A stretch of DNA of 64,000 bases, taken from contig OZ029914.1 in NCBI GenBank assembly GCA_964023275.1, forward strand, positions 44,752,937 through 44,816,936, in the 5' to 3' direction. Positions 1 to 12,425 of the stretch are shown here, piece after piece. Each line of letters opens with the position of its first letter. Position 1 is the first letter of the stretch. Source of the DNA: Norana najaformis (taxonomy: Eukaryota; Annelida; Clitellata; Crassiclitellata; Hormogastridae). The notes beneath the pieces are model-generated. The model did not search any database, had not been told where the DNA came from, and saw only the letters and a program-made list of their open reading frames with translations. Both the position numbers and the translations under genes were made by a program.

Positions 1-2750
1 GGAGCTCCACATTCCACGGGGTTTGAGTTGGGGGAAGCAGGCAAATAACCAAGAGGGAGAGGCACGAACCGCCTCGCCCCATACACCATGGCTAAATCTG
101 CCACTATATGCTGTCACTAAGATTCTTAGAGACCAATGTATTTAACTGTATGTATAGAAATCCTCTCCGTATTCCTTCTTTATCTCCGGTGCTGCGTTAC
201 TCCACGACGTTGAACAAAGTTTGTGGAACGCTTCCTTTGAACCCAATTGAGTCTTATGCGCCCCAGGTTCGATCGCAATGGCCTTACATCCGAAGGCATA
301 CAAGGTCCTTCTAAAGCACAAACGATAAACAGAACACAAAAATTTCCAAAATTGGAATGCTTTTTGTAAATCTACTCGCTCATCTTGTAATAATTTTAGT
401 TCCTCTGCAATGGCAGCCTGGGCTGTCGCGGACTTGCTCAGTCACGTGGGTACACTTGAAGGAACAATCTCTGTGCATACTGTAACTCTGGACAACGTGT
501 CTGACTTAACGCCACGTTCGTGAATAAACTGATGCCGTGCGCTCAAGATTTAAGTAGCGCTTTGGGAATTTTGAGTTAACGTTTAGTTACGGTTTACGAG
601 GCTTGCAAACAAGTGTGTGGCCTTTAACTGTTAACCTGTCAATCATGCTGTAGAAGTTCGTCACAATACATACAAACACGCATGCTTACACGCGTACATA
701 CATACATGTAAATTGACATTTATATGTACATCCAAAACATATATACATACATATATACATATGTGCGTCCGTACATGTCATGCATACATACATACATATA
801 ATGAACCTTGTCTTCATCTGGATCATCCTCGTAATGATATCTATCGTGACAAAAAATAGATAATGATAATTGTCATCATCATCATCGTCGTCGTCATAAC
901 CCACACTATTATTGCCACTCATCTCATCCTATTCATAATCATAGTTATCTGCATCATCATAAACATCGTAAACTATCATCCTAAACTATCCAACGCTTAT
1001 GCGGTCCTAAGCCGTACAGAATCAGTCTTAAACAAGCCGTACAGAATCAATATCATACCGAAGTCCGTCAGTAAAGGCCTCCACTCCGTATTTGGACACA
1101 CAGTAAGGTGTGACCATCATCCAACAGAATAGACCAGCGATGCTTGACGTGTTAACCACTCGGCCTCTTTCCTTCTTCACCAGAGGCAGAAACGTCAGTG
1201 TGACGTCAATCAATCCAAAAAGATTGACGTCACACTGTTTCTTGTAGTCGTCAACAGAAAACCAATCGGGTGTTCCGTTACACGTGACTATTCCTGCGTT
1301 GTTCAATACTCCCCAAAGGCCTAAAACATCGTTCAACTAACACGCTATTTTTATTTCAGAATTCATGTTAATTTTATTTTTAGTAGTGCTAGAAATGCCA
1401 ACTTTTTTGGCTATGTATTGCTATGCAAAATTGTCATTTAATAATAGCAATTTGAATGACAACTGATTAGAACATTAGTTTGCTACACGTAAGTTTATCT
1501 GTTCGCGTATTTAAATATTTATTTACTTATTAACTATATGAAACCAAAATGCGGTTTTCTGCTACCATTAATTAAAGTGTGTGAGTTATAAGGATTAATC
1601 TCTTAGTACAGGGGTCTGATTAACGTTGGAGAGTAACATAATCTCTGATAATTTTCAAATGTTAATTGTCGACACTACAATTGTTATACTTTATTAATAG
1701 ATTTCCCTTGCATACCGTCGTTCCGTTTTATTTCTGTAGTATGATGTGGATGAACAGTGTCATAGCTTCCAAAAGGAAGAATCTGGTAATTTGCATCGAT
1801 TCTAGCACAGCTTTAAAATGTCTTCTGAATGATCTAAAACCATACTACGTTCTTTTATGCTTACCTCTTCCCTCTGGAAGTTTCGACTTGACGTATTCGA
1901 GTGCATTGCGAACACTTTCTTTCTTAGTGACATCCAAAGAGATGGTGTGCAGACGTTCAGAGCAAACCTTCTTCAGATCCGTTTCTCCCATCTCTGTCAA
2001 ACACCCGGCAAAGACGTGACATCCCAGTTGATCCAGTCTCTTCGCTGTCAAGTTCCCAAATCCAGTGTCACATCCCGTCACGAAGATATAACGATCTTTA
2101 TAGTTGCCAACTCGTGGAATCCGGATGAGAATATCCAAGATTTTATAAATGAGGAAGAAAACGATGACGTAAAATACCAGCGAGCAAAACATTTTGACCA
2201 ACGAACTTGAGCTGCAATACAATTTTCAGCTGTGAAAGAAACCTTATGCTGTAGCTATGTTTTGTGTCGTGTATGCTAGGCGACAACTTGAACCGAATGG
2301 TCTTTGTGTGTCAGTTTAAGGCATTCAAAGCAGAGCTGCACAAGTAGGGCAGAAGACTGTGTATGATATCAGATGTTCAATACTATGATTTATCGCTATT
2401 GCAATACTAACTTGGCCGAATGCGAGAAGCTGCTTTGTATTTCATTAGGTTAGGAATGCTATTATTCTCACACGTTGCACATTATCTCGGCTCGTCTGTG
2501 TTAGCCACTAAATATGCAGACCTACACGGAACCCTGGATTAAATTTATAGACCCTTGGATTTCAATGGCCAAGATTTGAAACAAGGTTCCCTAGCTAATG
2601 TTCTTCAACGATATAGCCTTGAAAGTCGTATAACTATCTCTACCTGGCTGCTCCTCATGATCTACATTTTTATCTCATTAACAGGTCTGCCATTACATTC
2701 GCTATTCAAATCGAAGGTTAAACTAATTCGTCACTATTTCTTGATGTAGT
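1..2750. repeat. Segmental tandem duplication, copy 1 (truncated by window edge)
   Basis: This segment aligns almost base for base with 8108-10830, in introns and flanks as well as exons. The match ends about 2,750, just after the sequence CTTGAT(G/A)TAGT. High similarity in non-coding DNA means the duplication is recent. The offset between copies is about 8.1 kb. Confidence 0.9.
147..2192 (-). CDS. SDR9C-type retinol/hydroxysteroid dehydrogenase, copy 1 (last exon outside the window)
   Basis: Three coding exons are visible on the minus strand: 1865-2192, 1059-1320 and 147-310. They use donors GTAAGC, GTATGA and GTTAAA and join in phases 1, 2 and 1. The start is the ATG at 2192; the open frame continues upstream only to a TTG. 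The product resembles the RDH16/HSD17B6 family, which oxidises or reduces retinoid and steroid alcohols with NAD(H) at the ER membrane. It shows an N-terminal hydrophobic anchor, the nucleotide motif TGCDTGFG, NNAG, the catalytic Ser in NTSSIAG and the active-site YCVSK. The fourth exon would lie left of position 1. The differences from copy 2 that I see in the exons are conservative or single-residue (for example Gly versus Glu in VNLF(G/E)LID). It is probably functional, but the missing end cannot be judged. The SDR family is certain; the substrate is inference. Confidence 0.85.
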
Positions 2751-2784
2751 CGCTGCTTATTCTAAGCTTTGCATTAATTATAGT

Positions 2785-2850
2785 GAGACGCGGTGGTGTA
2801 ACCGGAGGGTCGGGGGTTCGAATCTGCCTCAAGACACCAATCCTCTCTCT
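2785..2850 (+). repeat. tRNA-derived SINE head, truncated
   Basis: The segment starts GACGCGGTGGTGTA and carries a pol III B-box-like GGGTTCGAATC followed by TGCCTCAAG. The same head occurs, complete, on the minus strand at 21,815-22,065. The middle of the tRNA-like part is missing here, so it is a broken SINE copy and not a tRNA gene. The 3' limit is not clear. Confidence 0.6.
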
Positions 2851-4513
2851 CAGTAGACCTAATACATTCTGCTCTGGCCAGTCTATATTGTTGTGCTCAT
2901 CTCTTGACCCTGCCTACGCCTACACATTTCTGTCTATTTCTATCTTACTGCATTCCCCAGACGACTACGTGTTCTTGATAGGGCTTATCGTTTCTTGCTA
3001 TTTCCATTGGAATTGTTGGTGCTTTTGTGTTTAAGCCCATGTGACCATTTCTGCTGTGATCCGGCCTCTTAAGCTGTTGTTGATTAAAACATTCCGGTCG
3101 CGAGCTTTAATTAAGATGAGCAGATCAATACATATCTCGCGGGAATCAGTTTTCTAAGGAGCTTATTTTATTATTTAATTAGGTCGGGCCTATGTCATAC
3201 AAACCTGCAGCTCCCTGTAATACGGACTGCCTGTGTAGTATTTTGCAGCCTGTCTGAAGTTCCGCGAGCTTGCCTTTTCCGAACTCTCATCTCACTCACA
3301 CATTTCTTCTTCAGTTCTTTTATCATGCACCGTTTCTTGGTCTGCCATACTAGACAGGGAAAGTTACTCTCAACGTAAACAAGGTTGTTTGCTGCCTCTT
3401 AGAAATTTGGATTTATTACCTTGACATCAATGTAGTCAACTTGCTAGTTTCTGTATGCGTGTATCAAGGCACTTAATATGGCGCCTAGGGAATAGGGCCT
3501 ACCACATATAGAAGAGCTAAACACATGGCTATCTTACTTATCTCCATACGTGCGTTTTAAGACAGTGTTAAGATTATCTTGTCTTGTCTAGTCTTTAGCC
3601 ATGTTCGATCCGAAGGTTGGTCGCACCATGTATCTATCTTCTGTTGTCCTCAGTAACTGACTCGTAGTTAATCCTGTCCTTATGTTCTCAATCCAGGCTG
3701 TCCGTGGTCTTCCATGTGCTTGCGATCCAGATGTTGTACTCTGCATTATTTTTTCTTCATTTAGTCTCCATTTTTCCTGATCACATGACCAAAGTATGTC
3801 AACTTCCTTGACTTGATGCTACTTAACAGTTGACGTTCCATGCTGACTTATTCCAATATCCATTCGTTGGTTTTTCTTGAAAACCCTCAGTGTTAAGATT
3901 GTGAATTATAATGTGTAAAGTAGTCTTCCTGTTTGTATAAGCGACGCTGGTGTATGGCAAAAACTCAGACTAAGGGTGTATGAGAAGCTATGGCTTTGAG
4001 GAGTACTCATGTTACAATTTGCAATCTCTTAATCGCAATCTAGCTATCGTCGCGCCTTCATTTCCTATTGTTATTGCTATTGTTCATGTGTGTATCTACG
4101 TTTTTTAATCGCTCCATAGTTTATCGTTTAATATTCTATCTTTGCTTCAGTTTTTTGCTGTTAAGATCCTGTTCTTTAGCCCGAGAAATACAACGCCCAT
4201 TTGAAGGCCCAAGAAATGCTGTTTTTTGAAGAGCGATACCTTGACCTAATCCCGACAGGCAGTCATGAATCTGGAATAATGAGACTTCATATTTCTTGGC
4301 CTGGGCATATGAGATCCTGTGGCCAGTCTTCTCTCTCGCCGCCCGGTCTTGCTTCTGATAGTGTTCAACGCGTATACTATTCTTACAGCCGAGTTCGCTA
4401 GTGGAACGGTTTGTTTTCTGTCTGTCTGCCTGTATGCCTCTCATTTCGCCTGCCTACCATTATTTCTAGCTGATCTGCATATGAACAGTGCATGCGTTCG
4501 CTAAGTTAATGAC
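2851..4513. other. Intergenic, no gene recognised
   Basis: Short open frames here have no recognisable domain and no splice-consistent extension. The stretch may include the body of the SINE beginning at 2785. I see nothing else I can support. Confidence 0.5.
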
Positions 4514-5426
4514 TGTCACGGATTGCCCTGATTTACAGGCGAACTGTCTATAGATAATAATTACCTAGGGCCTACTGTATAAGTGACTATAGGCTATAAA
4601 TATAAATGTCGATGGTCGGTTGATGGCCGTGGGGTCCAAAGGGGTCATGGGATGGGCATGACGTCGACCGACGAAGCGAGGAGGATAAAAGACGAGGTGT
4701 GCGATCAAGGGAGGGGAGTTCAGTCTTCGGAAACGTCGGAGTTCAGTCTTCTGAGAAGAACGAAACGTTGTGGAACGAAAGAGTCTTCTGGAAGAAAGTG
4801 TCGTCCGGTTGGGGAACGAGAGTCTTCGCAGAAGAACGAGTCGTCCGTCGGGGAACGAACGAAAGAGTCGCAGAAGAACGAGTCGTCCGTCGTGGAACGA
4901 ACGAAAGAGACGCAGAAGAACGAGTCGTCCGTCGTGGAACGAACGAAAGAGACGTAGAAGAAAGAGACGTTGCAGAACGAACGAAACTTCGTAGGAGAAC
5001 GGAGTCAGCTGTCGCTGAAGGACGTTTGGTCGCTCGCTTCAGGACGCCGCCGGTGGCAAGGACGTGTCAAGGACAGGCCGCTTCTTTCAACCGTCTACGT
5101 GGAGAGAGTCACGAAACGGTTGGTGCAAACGCAGGACCAGGAAACTGTCGCCTCGCTCCGCTCAGGACTCGCCCCACCTCGGAACCGTGAGTTTCACCAG
5201 TTGGGTTTGGGGGGACCTGGGAAGGGCACGGCCATCGACGGGGTGTTAGAAAAACGTAGACGTACTGTAAATATATCTCTAGTGTGTGTATATATGTTGT
5301 GGATTAATGTAAGTATAAACGTCGGTGTTGTGTTCATTGACAATATTTCTTATCTCGCCACCGCTCACAACCTCCCTGGCTAGTTAGGCCTAGGGTATAA
5401 CTCGCCATCTCACGTAAACCGTGACA
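4514..5426. mobile_element. LTR-retrotransposon fossil, probably a solo LTR
   Basis: The segment starts TGTCACGG and ends CCGTGACA, an 8-bp inverted terminal pair of the kind found at the ends of Gypsy-type LTRs. A TATA-like GCTATAAATATAAA lies near 4,590. About 42-bp GA-rich tandem repeats fill about 4,800-4,960. No internal protein-coding part is seen. I find no clear target-site duplication. Sequence just after the end (about 5,430-5,510) repeats parts of the interior, so the copy is rearranged. It is broken and not very young. Confidence 0.55.
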
Positions 5427-6646
5427 ATATTTCTTTCAACCGTCTACGTGGAGAACGTGTCGTCCGGTTGGGGAACGAGAGTCTTCGCAGAAGAACGAGT
5501 TACACCTTGCACGTTACGCCTTGCAGAGCTACAGCCTATTGTGGCACATGTTTAGCTTTGTTGAAAAGATTCAGTAGAATCTTTAGAATTCTTCAATATG
5601 ATCACGTGAGAGCAAAATATTGAGACAGGTTGATTTTAGAAATAATGGCATACTGATACGGCAAGGTGGAAGAAAAAGGACAACATCGTGAGGAGTGGCA
5701 TCACTGGAAATATGAACCTACCCGAGAGCAGTGGTGACTTCTATTTATCTGGGCATCGTTTGTTTCAACCATACTGTTGACCTCTTTGATGAACTTTAGA
5801 ACCAATGTGTTTAGCCTAGGCAGCTCCTCACGAGACAAAGAAGTGCGCTATATAAAGTGTCTCGATGAAGGCACAAAACTAGGCTCTATATCTTATACAT
5901 TAGATCATATATAAGGACGAGCTTAACAGTTTTTTAATTGTCATTACATAAATTGTTAACAATCAATAGACTTCAATTGCATACCATCGAACCGTTTCAT
6001 TTTGTGAAATAGTGTAGATGCTATTACAGTCTCAGAGAACATTGTCATAGCTTTCAAAAGGAATCTAGGAAAGACTGAACACTGTATATGAAAAAAGCGT
6101 TAGCATCGTGATTATAGCTCACTGCTTTTCAACATCAGTCATTGAAGAATTTATTCATGATCATATAAGACCTCTACACCAATCGACCCTTTCTTAAAAC
6201 CCCATCTGCTGATATTTAGTAAATGGTAACCAATTAATTAACGAACGAGTGAAAAAATGATGAACGAATGAGTGAAAAAATGAACGAATGAGTGAAAGAA
6301 TGATTGAAAGATTGAATGAAGGACTAACTGGTTGATTTACTTCGTTTCTTACTTGTTACGTACTTGTCACTTATTACTAGATGCTTATTACACGAAGCCT
6401 AACTAAACGAACTTCGAATCGGTTTATAATATCAGGCTACTTAACTATATAATGCAGTCTTCATTGTCAACACATTATGGCCTTAAACAGGAACAATCAC
6501 TAACGGTGTCTGCTCAACCCCTCATGAGTAAATTCTCAAAAAAACAACGATTCTTTCTTAAAACCAAATCAGCTTATGCTTAGTACAAAGGTCTGAATGG
6601 CGTCAATGGAGCATGAAATTTCTCGCATGTATGGTTTTCCAGTCTT
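5427..6646. other. Intergenic with LINE-like 3' relic and an old relic of dehydrogenase intron 1
   Basis: About 5,690-5,880 resembles other LINE 3'-end fragments in the window (compare 12,900-13,020). About 5,940-6,080 and 6,540-6,610 resemble the dehydrogenase intron 1 sequence at 9,770-9,900 and around 1,600, but are much more diverged than the two main copies. About 6,238-6,330 is a short GAATGA-rich tandem repeat. No intact gene is seen. Confidence 0.5.
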
Positions 6647-9600
6647 CTATTTCTTCAGAGCAGCCGGCAAAGGACAACCAGAATTCATCTTTCTGACAAT
6701 CCAGTCTCCGAGCCATTCTGGTAGCGCAATCAGCGGAGCAAATATGTACTTAGCATCCTTTCCGACGAGGTAGCGTTCGCGGGGAAATCGACCGAGAAGG
6801 GCATGTTCATAGGCATCGACGACATCTGATAGGCGATCAGATCCGTACTGTAGCATCTGCTCCACCTGCTTGCTTGCCACTGAAAAAACAAATATCGTGA
6901 TACCTGTAGGTGCAATGCATACAAATCGTTATAACTTGCATGCTGGTGGAAAAAAAACTGAAAACATTACTATTCGAAAAATCTTATCCTGATTCTTCCT
7001 CTCCCCCTTATCTCTCTTCCCGCTCGATTTTCTAACACCATCCATTGCAGTCGTCTGACTGTTTGCCTGCTTGTCTCACGGATCTTGACCTCAAATTGAA
7101 CCATTTCTGACTACCGATTTTGTTTTGACTGGTCCACTGTGAATAAGCTGGTCCCCGCGACTTAGCTTTCGCTGGGCGCTGATTATGCAGGCCATGTAAA
7201 GCCACACTGTCCCATCTTGAAACGCAAGAGAAACGCCTCTTTACCGACATGAGGTTCGAAAGTTGGCAAATGACAAATCCCAAGATCCTGAACACGGGAC
7301 CAATGCGTTGAAAGACTTTCCTCTACTTCCCAGCTTACACAGGTTCCAGATCTACTGCGGTTTTGACACAGGCAACTAAGCGTGAACAACTTGCGCAAGT
7401 CGCTGCATGCATGGAGTTCGCTCAAATGCCATTATTCCCCACCATTAGACTAAATTCCTCATGCGCTAAAAAGCATGCAGTTCATAGCAGAAAATATATG
7501 CTGTTCACTGGTTTGAACCTGACGCTTAAAATTTACATAAACATATGTTATCGACCGTGAAATCGGAATTATTATGCTGTCTTGAGTCACAAGAGAATAA
7601 TTGATGCTACTATAGACTCTCTGTATTTCACTAGGACTTTTCACAAGCGGCCAAAATATATAGATATATATGTGTGTATGTGTGTTTGCATCCTTCTCAT
7701 CCCCAACCACGTCCTCATCATCATTTAAACCTTGTCTTCGTCTGCATCTATCTCGTGATAATATTAATAATAATCATCATGATCATCGTCATCATCGTCA
7801 TAATCCACACTATCATTACCACTCCTCTCATCCCCTAATAATCATAGTTATGTGCATCATCATCAACCTCCCTGTCTCCTCATACTCTTCATCTTTCTGT
7901 TCTTTCTTCTCATGACCATCATCGTCTTCGTCCTCGTCTTCGCAGGATTCTCATAGGATTTAATTTGGCGCTCAGAAGTTAGGCATAGGCCAGGATCAAC
8001 ACACAAGTGACAATGCCTAAAATAGTGATAATGAAATGACCTCTTAATGATATACTGGCAATGGCGGATCTAGGATTGCTTGCGTGTAGGGCAAGAGAAT
8101 TTCCAGAGGAGCTCCACATCCACGTGGGTTTCAATTGAGAAAAGAGCGCAAATAACCAAGAGGGGAGGGGCACGAACCGCCTCGCCCCATACGCCATGGC
8201 TAAATCTGCCACTATATGCTGTCACTAAGATTCTTAGAGACCAATGTATTTAACTGTATGTATAGAAATCCTCTCCGTATTCCTTCTTTATCTCCGGTGC
8301 TGCGTTACTCCACGACGTTGAACAAAGTTTGTGGAACGCTTCCTTTGAACCCAATTGAGTCTTATGCGCCCCAGGTTCGATCGCAATGGCCTTACATCCG
8401 AAGGCATACAAGGTCCTTCTAAAGCACAAACGATAAACAGAACATAAAAAATTCCAAAATTGGAATGGTTTTTGTAAATCTACTCACTCATCTTGTAATC
8501 ATTTTAGTTCCACTGCAATGGCAGCCTGGGCTGTCGCGGACTTGCTCAGTCACGTGGGTACACTTGAAGGAACAATCTCTGTGCATACTCTGTAACTCTG
8601 GACAACGTGTCTGACTTAACGTCACGTTCGTGAATAAACTGATGCCGTGCGCTCAAGATTTAAGTAGCGCTTTGGGAATTTTGAGTTAACGTTTAGTTAC
8701 GGTTTACGAGGCTTACAAACAAGTATGTGGCCTTTAACTGTTAACCTGTCAATCATGCTGTAGAAGTTCGTCACAATACATACAAACACGAATGCATACA
8801 CGCGTACATACAGACATGTAAATTGACATTTATATGTACATCCAAACATATATACATACATATATACATATGTGCGTTCGTACATGTCATGCATATATAC
8901 ATACATATAATGAACCTTGTCTTCATCTGCATCATCCTCGTAATGATATTTGTCGTGACAAAAAATAATGATAATTGTCATCATCGTCATCGTCGTCGTC
9001 ATAACCCACACTATTATTGCCACTCATCTAATCCTCTTCATATTCTTAGTTATCTGCATCATCATAAACATCGTAAACTATCATCCTAAACTATCCGACG
9101 CTTATGCGGTCCTAAGCTGTACAGAATCAGTCTTAAACAAGCCGTACAGAATCAATATCATACCGAAGTCCGTCAGTAAAGGCCTCCACTCCGTATTTGG
9201 ACACACAGTAAGGTGTGACCATCATCCAACAGAATAGACCAGCGATGCTTGACGTGTTAACCACTCGGCCTCTTTCCTTCTTCACCAGAGGCAGAAACGT
9301 CAGTGTGACGTCAATCAATTCAAAAAGATTGACGTCACACTGTTTCTTGTAGTCGTCAACAGAAAACCAATCGGGTGTTCCGTTACACGTAACTATTCCT
9401 GCGTTGTTCAATACTCCCCAAAGGCCTAAAACATCGTTCAACTAACACGCTATTTTTATTTCAGAATTCATGTTAATTTTATTTTTAGTAGTGCTGGAAA
9501 TGCCAACTTTTTTGGCTATGTATTGCTATGCAAAATTGTCATTTCATAATAGCAATTTGAATGGCAACTGATTAGAACATTAGTTTGCTACACGTAAGTT

Positions 9601-10300
9601 TATCTGTTCGCGTATTTAAATATTTATTTACTTATTAACTGTATGAAACCAAAATGCGGTTTTCTGCTACCATTAATTAAAGTGTGTGAATTAGGGGCAT
9701 TGATCTCTGATTAACGTTGGAGAGTAACATAATCTCTGATAATTTTCAAATGTTAATTGTCGACACTACAATTGTTATACTTTATTAATAGATTTCCCTT
9801 GCATACCGTCGTTCGTTTTATTTCTGTAGTATGATGTGGATGATACTACAGTCTCAGAGAACACTGTCATAGCTTCCAAAAGGAAGAATCTGGTAATTTG
9901 CATCGATTCTAGCACAGCTTTAAAATGTCTTCTGAATGATCCAAAAGCCATATTATGTTCTTTTATGCTTACCTCTTCCCTCTGGAAGTTTCGACTTGAC
10001 GTATTCGAGTGCATTGCGAACACTTTCTTTCTTAGTGACGTCCAAAGAGATGGTGTGCAGACGTTCAGAGCAGACCTTCTTCAGCTCCGTTTCTCCCATC
10101 TCTGTCAAACACCCGGCAAAGACGTGACATCCCAGTTGATCCAGTCTCTTCGCTGTCAAGTTCCCAAATCCAGTGTCACATCCCGTCACGAAGATGTAAC
10201 GATCTTTGTAGTTGCCAACGCGTGGAATTCGGATGAGAATGTCCAAGATTTTATAAATGAGGAAGAAAACGATGACGTAAAATACCAGCGAACAAAACAT
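6647..10300 (-). CDS. SDR9C-type retinol/hydroxysteroid dehydrogenase, copy 2 (complete, four exons)
   Basis: Coding exons on the minus strand are 9973-10300, 9164-9425, 8255-8418 and 6647-6879. Every junction keeps frame, giving 328 residues (RDH16-like enzymes have about 317). Residues 1-28 are a hydrophobic membrane anchor. Residues 39-46 are the dinucleotide motif TGCDTGFG, followed by LDV at 86-88, NNAG at 116-119, catalytic Ser169, and Tyr182 with Lys186 in YCVSK. EPG at 211-213 and the C-terminal segment with YEHALLGRFPRERY match the family. The start is the ATG at 10300, because the reading upstream begins only at a TTG. The expected role is NAD(H)-dependent oxidation or reduction of retinol- or steroid-like alcohols at the ER membrane. 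The SDR9C assignment is strong; the exact substrate is not shown. The gene is the complete member of a tandem pair with copy 1. Confidence 0.9.
7035..7200 (-). mobile_element. LINE 3' coding relic in the last intron of dehydrogenase copy 2
   Basis: The minus strand resembles the LINE ORF2 C-terminal segment also found at about 36,080-36,200 (minus) and 53,050-53,200 (plus), including the shared AAGCTGGT(C/T)CCCGCGACTTAG. It is decayed and lies between exons 3 and 4 of the complete dehydrogenase gene. Confidence 0.55.
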
Positions 10301-10830
10301 TTTGACCAACGGATTTGAGCTGCAATACAATTTTCAGCTGTGAAAGGAACCTTATAGCTATGTTTTGTGTCGTGTATGCTAGGCGACAACTTGAACCGAA
10401 TGGTCTTTGTGTGTCAGTTTAAGGCATTCAAAGCAGAGCTGCACAAGTAGGGCAGAAGACTGTGTATGATATCAGATGTTCAATACTATGATTCATCGCT
10501 ATTGCAATACTAACTTGGACGAATGCGAGAAGCTGCTTTGTATTTAATTAGGTGAGGAATGCTATTATTCTCACACTTTGCACATGATCGCGGCTCGTCT
10601 GTGTTAGCCACTAAATCTGCAGACCTACACGGAACCCTGGCTTAAATTTATACATGCTTGGATATCAAGGCAAAGATTTGAAACGTTCTTCAACGATATA
10701 GCCTTGAAAGTCCTATTGCTATCTGTACCTGGCTGCCACTCCTGATCGTAAACAGTCATTAACAGGTCTGCCATTACATTTGCTATTCAAATCAAAGGTT
10801 AAACTTATTCGTCACTATTTCTTGATATAG
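8108..10830. repeat. Segmental tandem duplication, copy 2
   Basis: Partner of 1-2750. It holds exons 1-3 of the complete dehydrogenase gene and its 5' flank. Small indels and scattered substitutions separate the copies; for example, a short stretch near copy 1 position 1600 is absent here. Confidence 0.9.
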
Positions 10831-11113
10831 TTGTATCGTAAAAAACATCTATTTGACGCTCTGTTATATAGCATGAACAGGAACATCTCATAGAAATGTG
10901 ATCAATCTGTGATCGTCCTAAAGAAATCCCATTTCTTTAATAATGTGTTGTAACGCATATGAAAAAATGCGCGATCTGTATAAATTTTTATTATTTACCG
11001 CACTTGAAAAACAGAAATCAAACAAGGAGATTTTATCCACTTCAAAAGGCTTAGGCTGAGATATGAGGTTTCTGAAAATGTTTAGATGGATTTAGAAAAA
11101 TGTGATGATGATG

Positions 11114-11430
<317 letters not shown>

Positions 11431-12317
11431 CGACGACGCCGATGACGATGATGATGATGGCGATGGCGGGCGGTGGTATGTGATGGTGGTTATGATGCTG
11501 ACAGAAATCTTGCAGTATCTGTCTATTCTGTTTATAAAATCGGGTGTCTGAACCTTCGACCTCTGAAATGAAAGACCCTAAAAAGCCGCTGCAGAGAATG
11601 CTTTCAAACAAATCACGATTATTTCCATGCTGATGAAGATATCAGCAGCAATACTTACAGAAAAGAAAGCTGTCGACCCACTGGCCACAGTAAGCATAGA
11701 TAAAATTAGTTACATACGTCCCTATCTTCTTTTTCATGTCAAAACTAGACAAGACAAACGTTTCAGCCGACAAATTTCTCCTCTCCTAAGAGATTACATC
11801 TGCCTTGGGTTAAGTAACTAAATTATAATCAAATAAATAAACTAAGAAAGAAACCACGAAGCAAGCAAGTAAGCACGTAAGTAATGCTTACAAAAGCGCT
11901 GTGCCGTCAGAGAAATAAAAAGCGGCCGTTATACACAGACAGGGACGTTCCTATGAACTGATGTGATACAGTTCAACACAATTCATTTGGCCCATTTACT
12001 GCTTAAAAACGGCGTCCAACAAACTCACATATAAATCACGTAGCTCATGGTTAACTGCCTTCGTTCAGGTCAGGTTCATCACCGTGCTGGTGAAAGGCTA
12101 GTGCTGGAATGTGATGGACTATTATTACCAGATGGCCAAGTATGCAGCGTCATCTGAACATGCAACGTGTGTTACATGGCATCCGTCCGTTACCTACTGG
12201 AATGCGCTAACAGCCTACCGCAGGACACACCACTAAACGCAGAGCCCAGAGTATAGGCCCATTGTATAGACCTATAGGCCAATATAGTACTGGTTTATAG
12301 AAGTGATTTCATAGACC
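11431..12317. other. Intergenic, no gene recognised
   Basis: Apart from a few imperfect ATG/CGATG repeats at the left end I see no coding, RNA or repeat signal here. The right end is the likely promoter side of the chitin-binding-type gene. Confidence 0.5.
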
Positions 12318-12325
12318 TATATAAG
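12318..12325 (+). promoter_or_regulatory. TATA box of the chitin-binding-type gene
   Basis: TATATAAG lies 108 bp before the ATG at 12426. A start site about 30 bp downstream would leave a 5' leader of about 75 nt. Confidence 0.6.
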
Positions 12326-12425
12326 TTCAGGTGTTCCAACACGTGGTCGTCAGACGTCGTCGAAAACTCGTTTCACGAGAACTCTGAGGGTCGTTAACGT
12401 CGAAAGGAGAGCGTCAATAGCCATC

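Noticed and set aside
4583-5383. Long Arg/Glu-rich frames in three frames
   Set aside because: They come from GA-rich tandem repeats inside an LTR-like fossil. All three frames are open because of the repeat, with no conserved domain.
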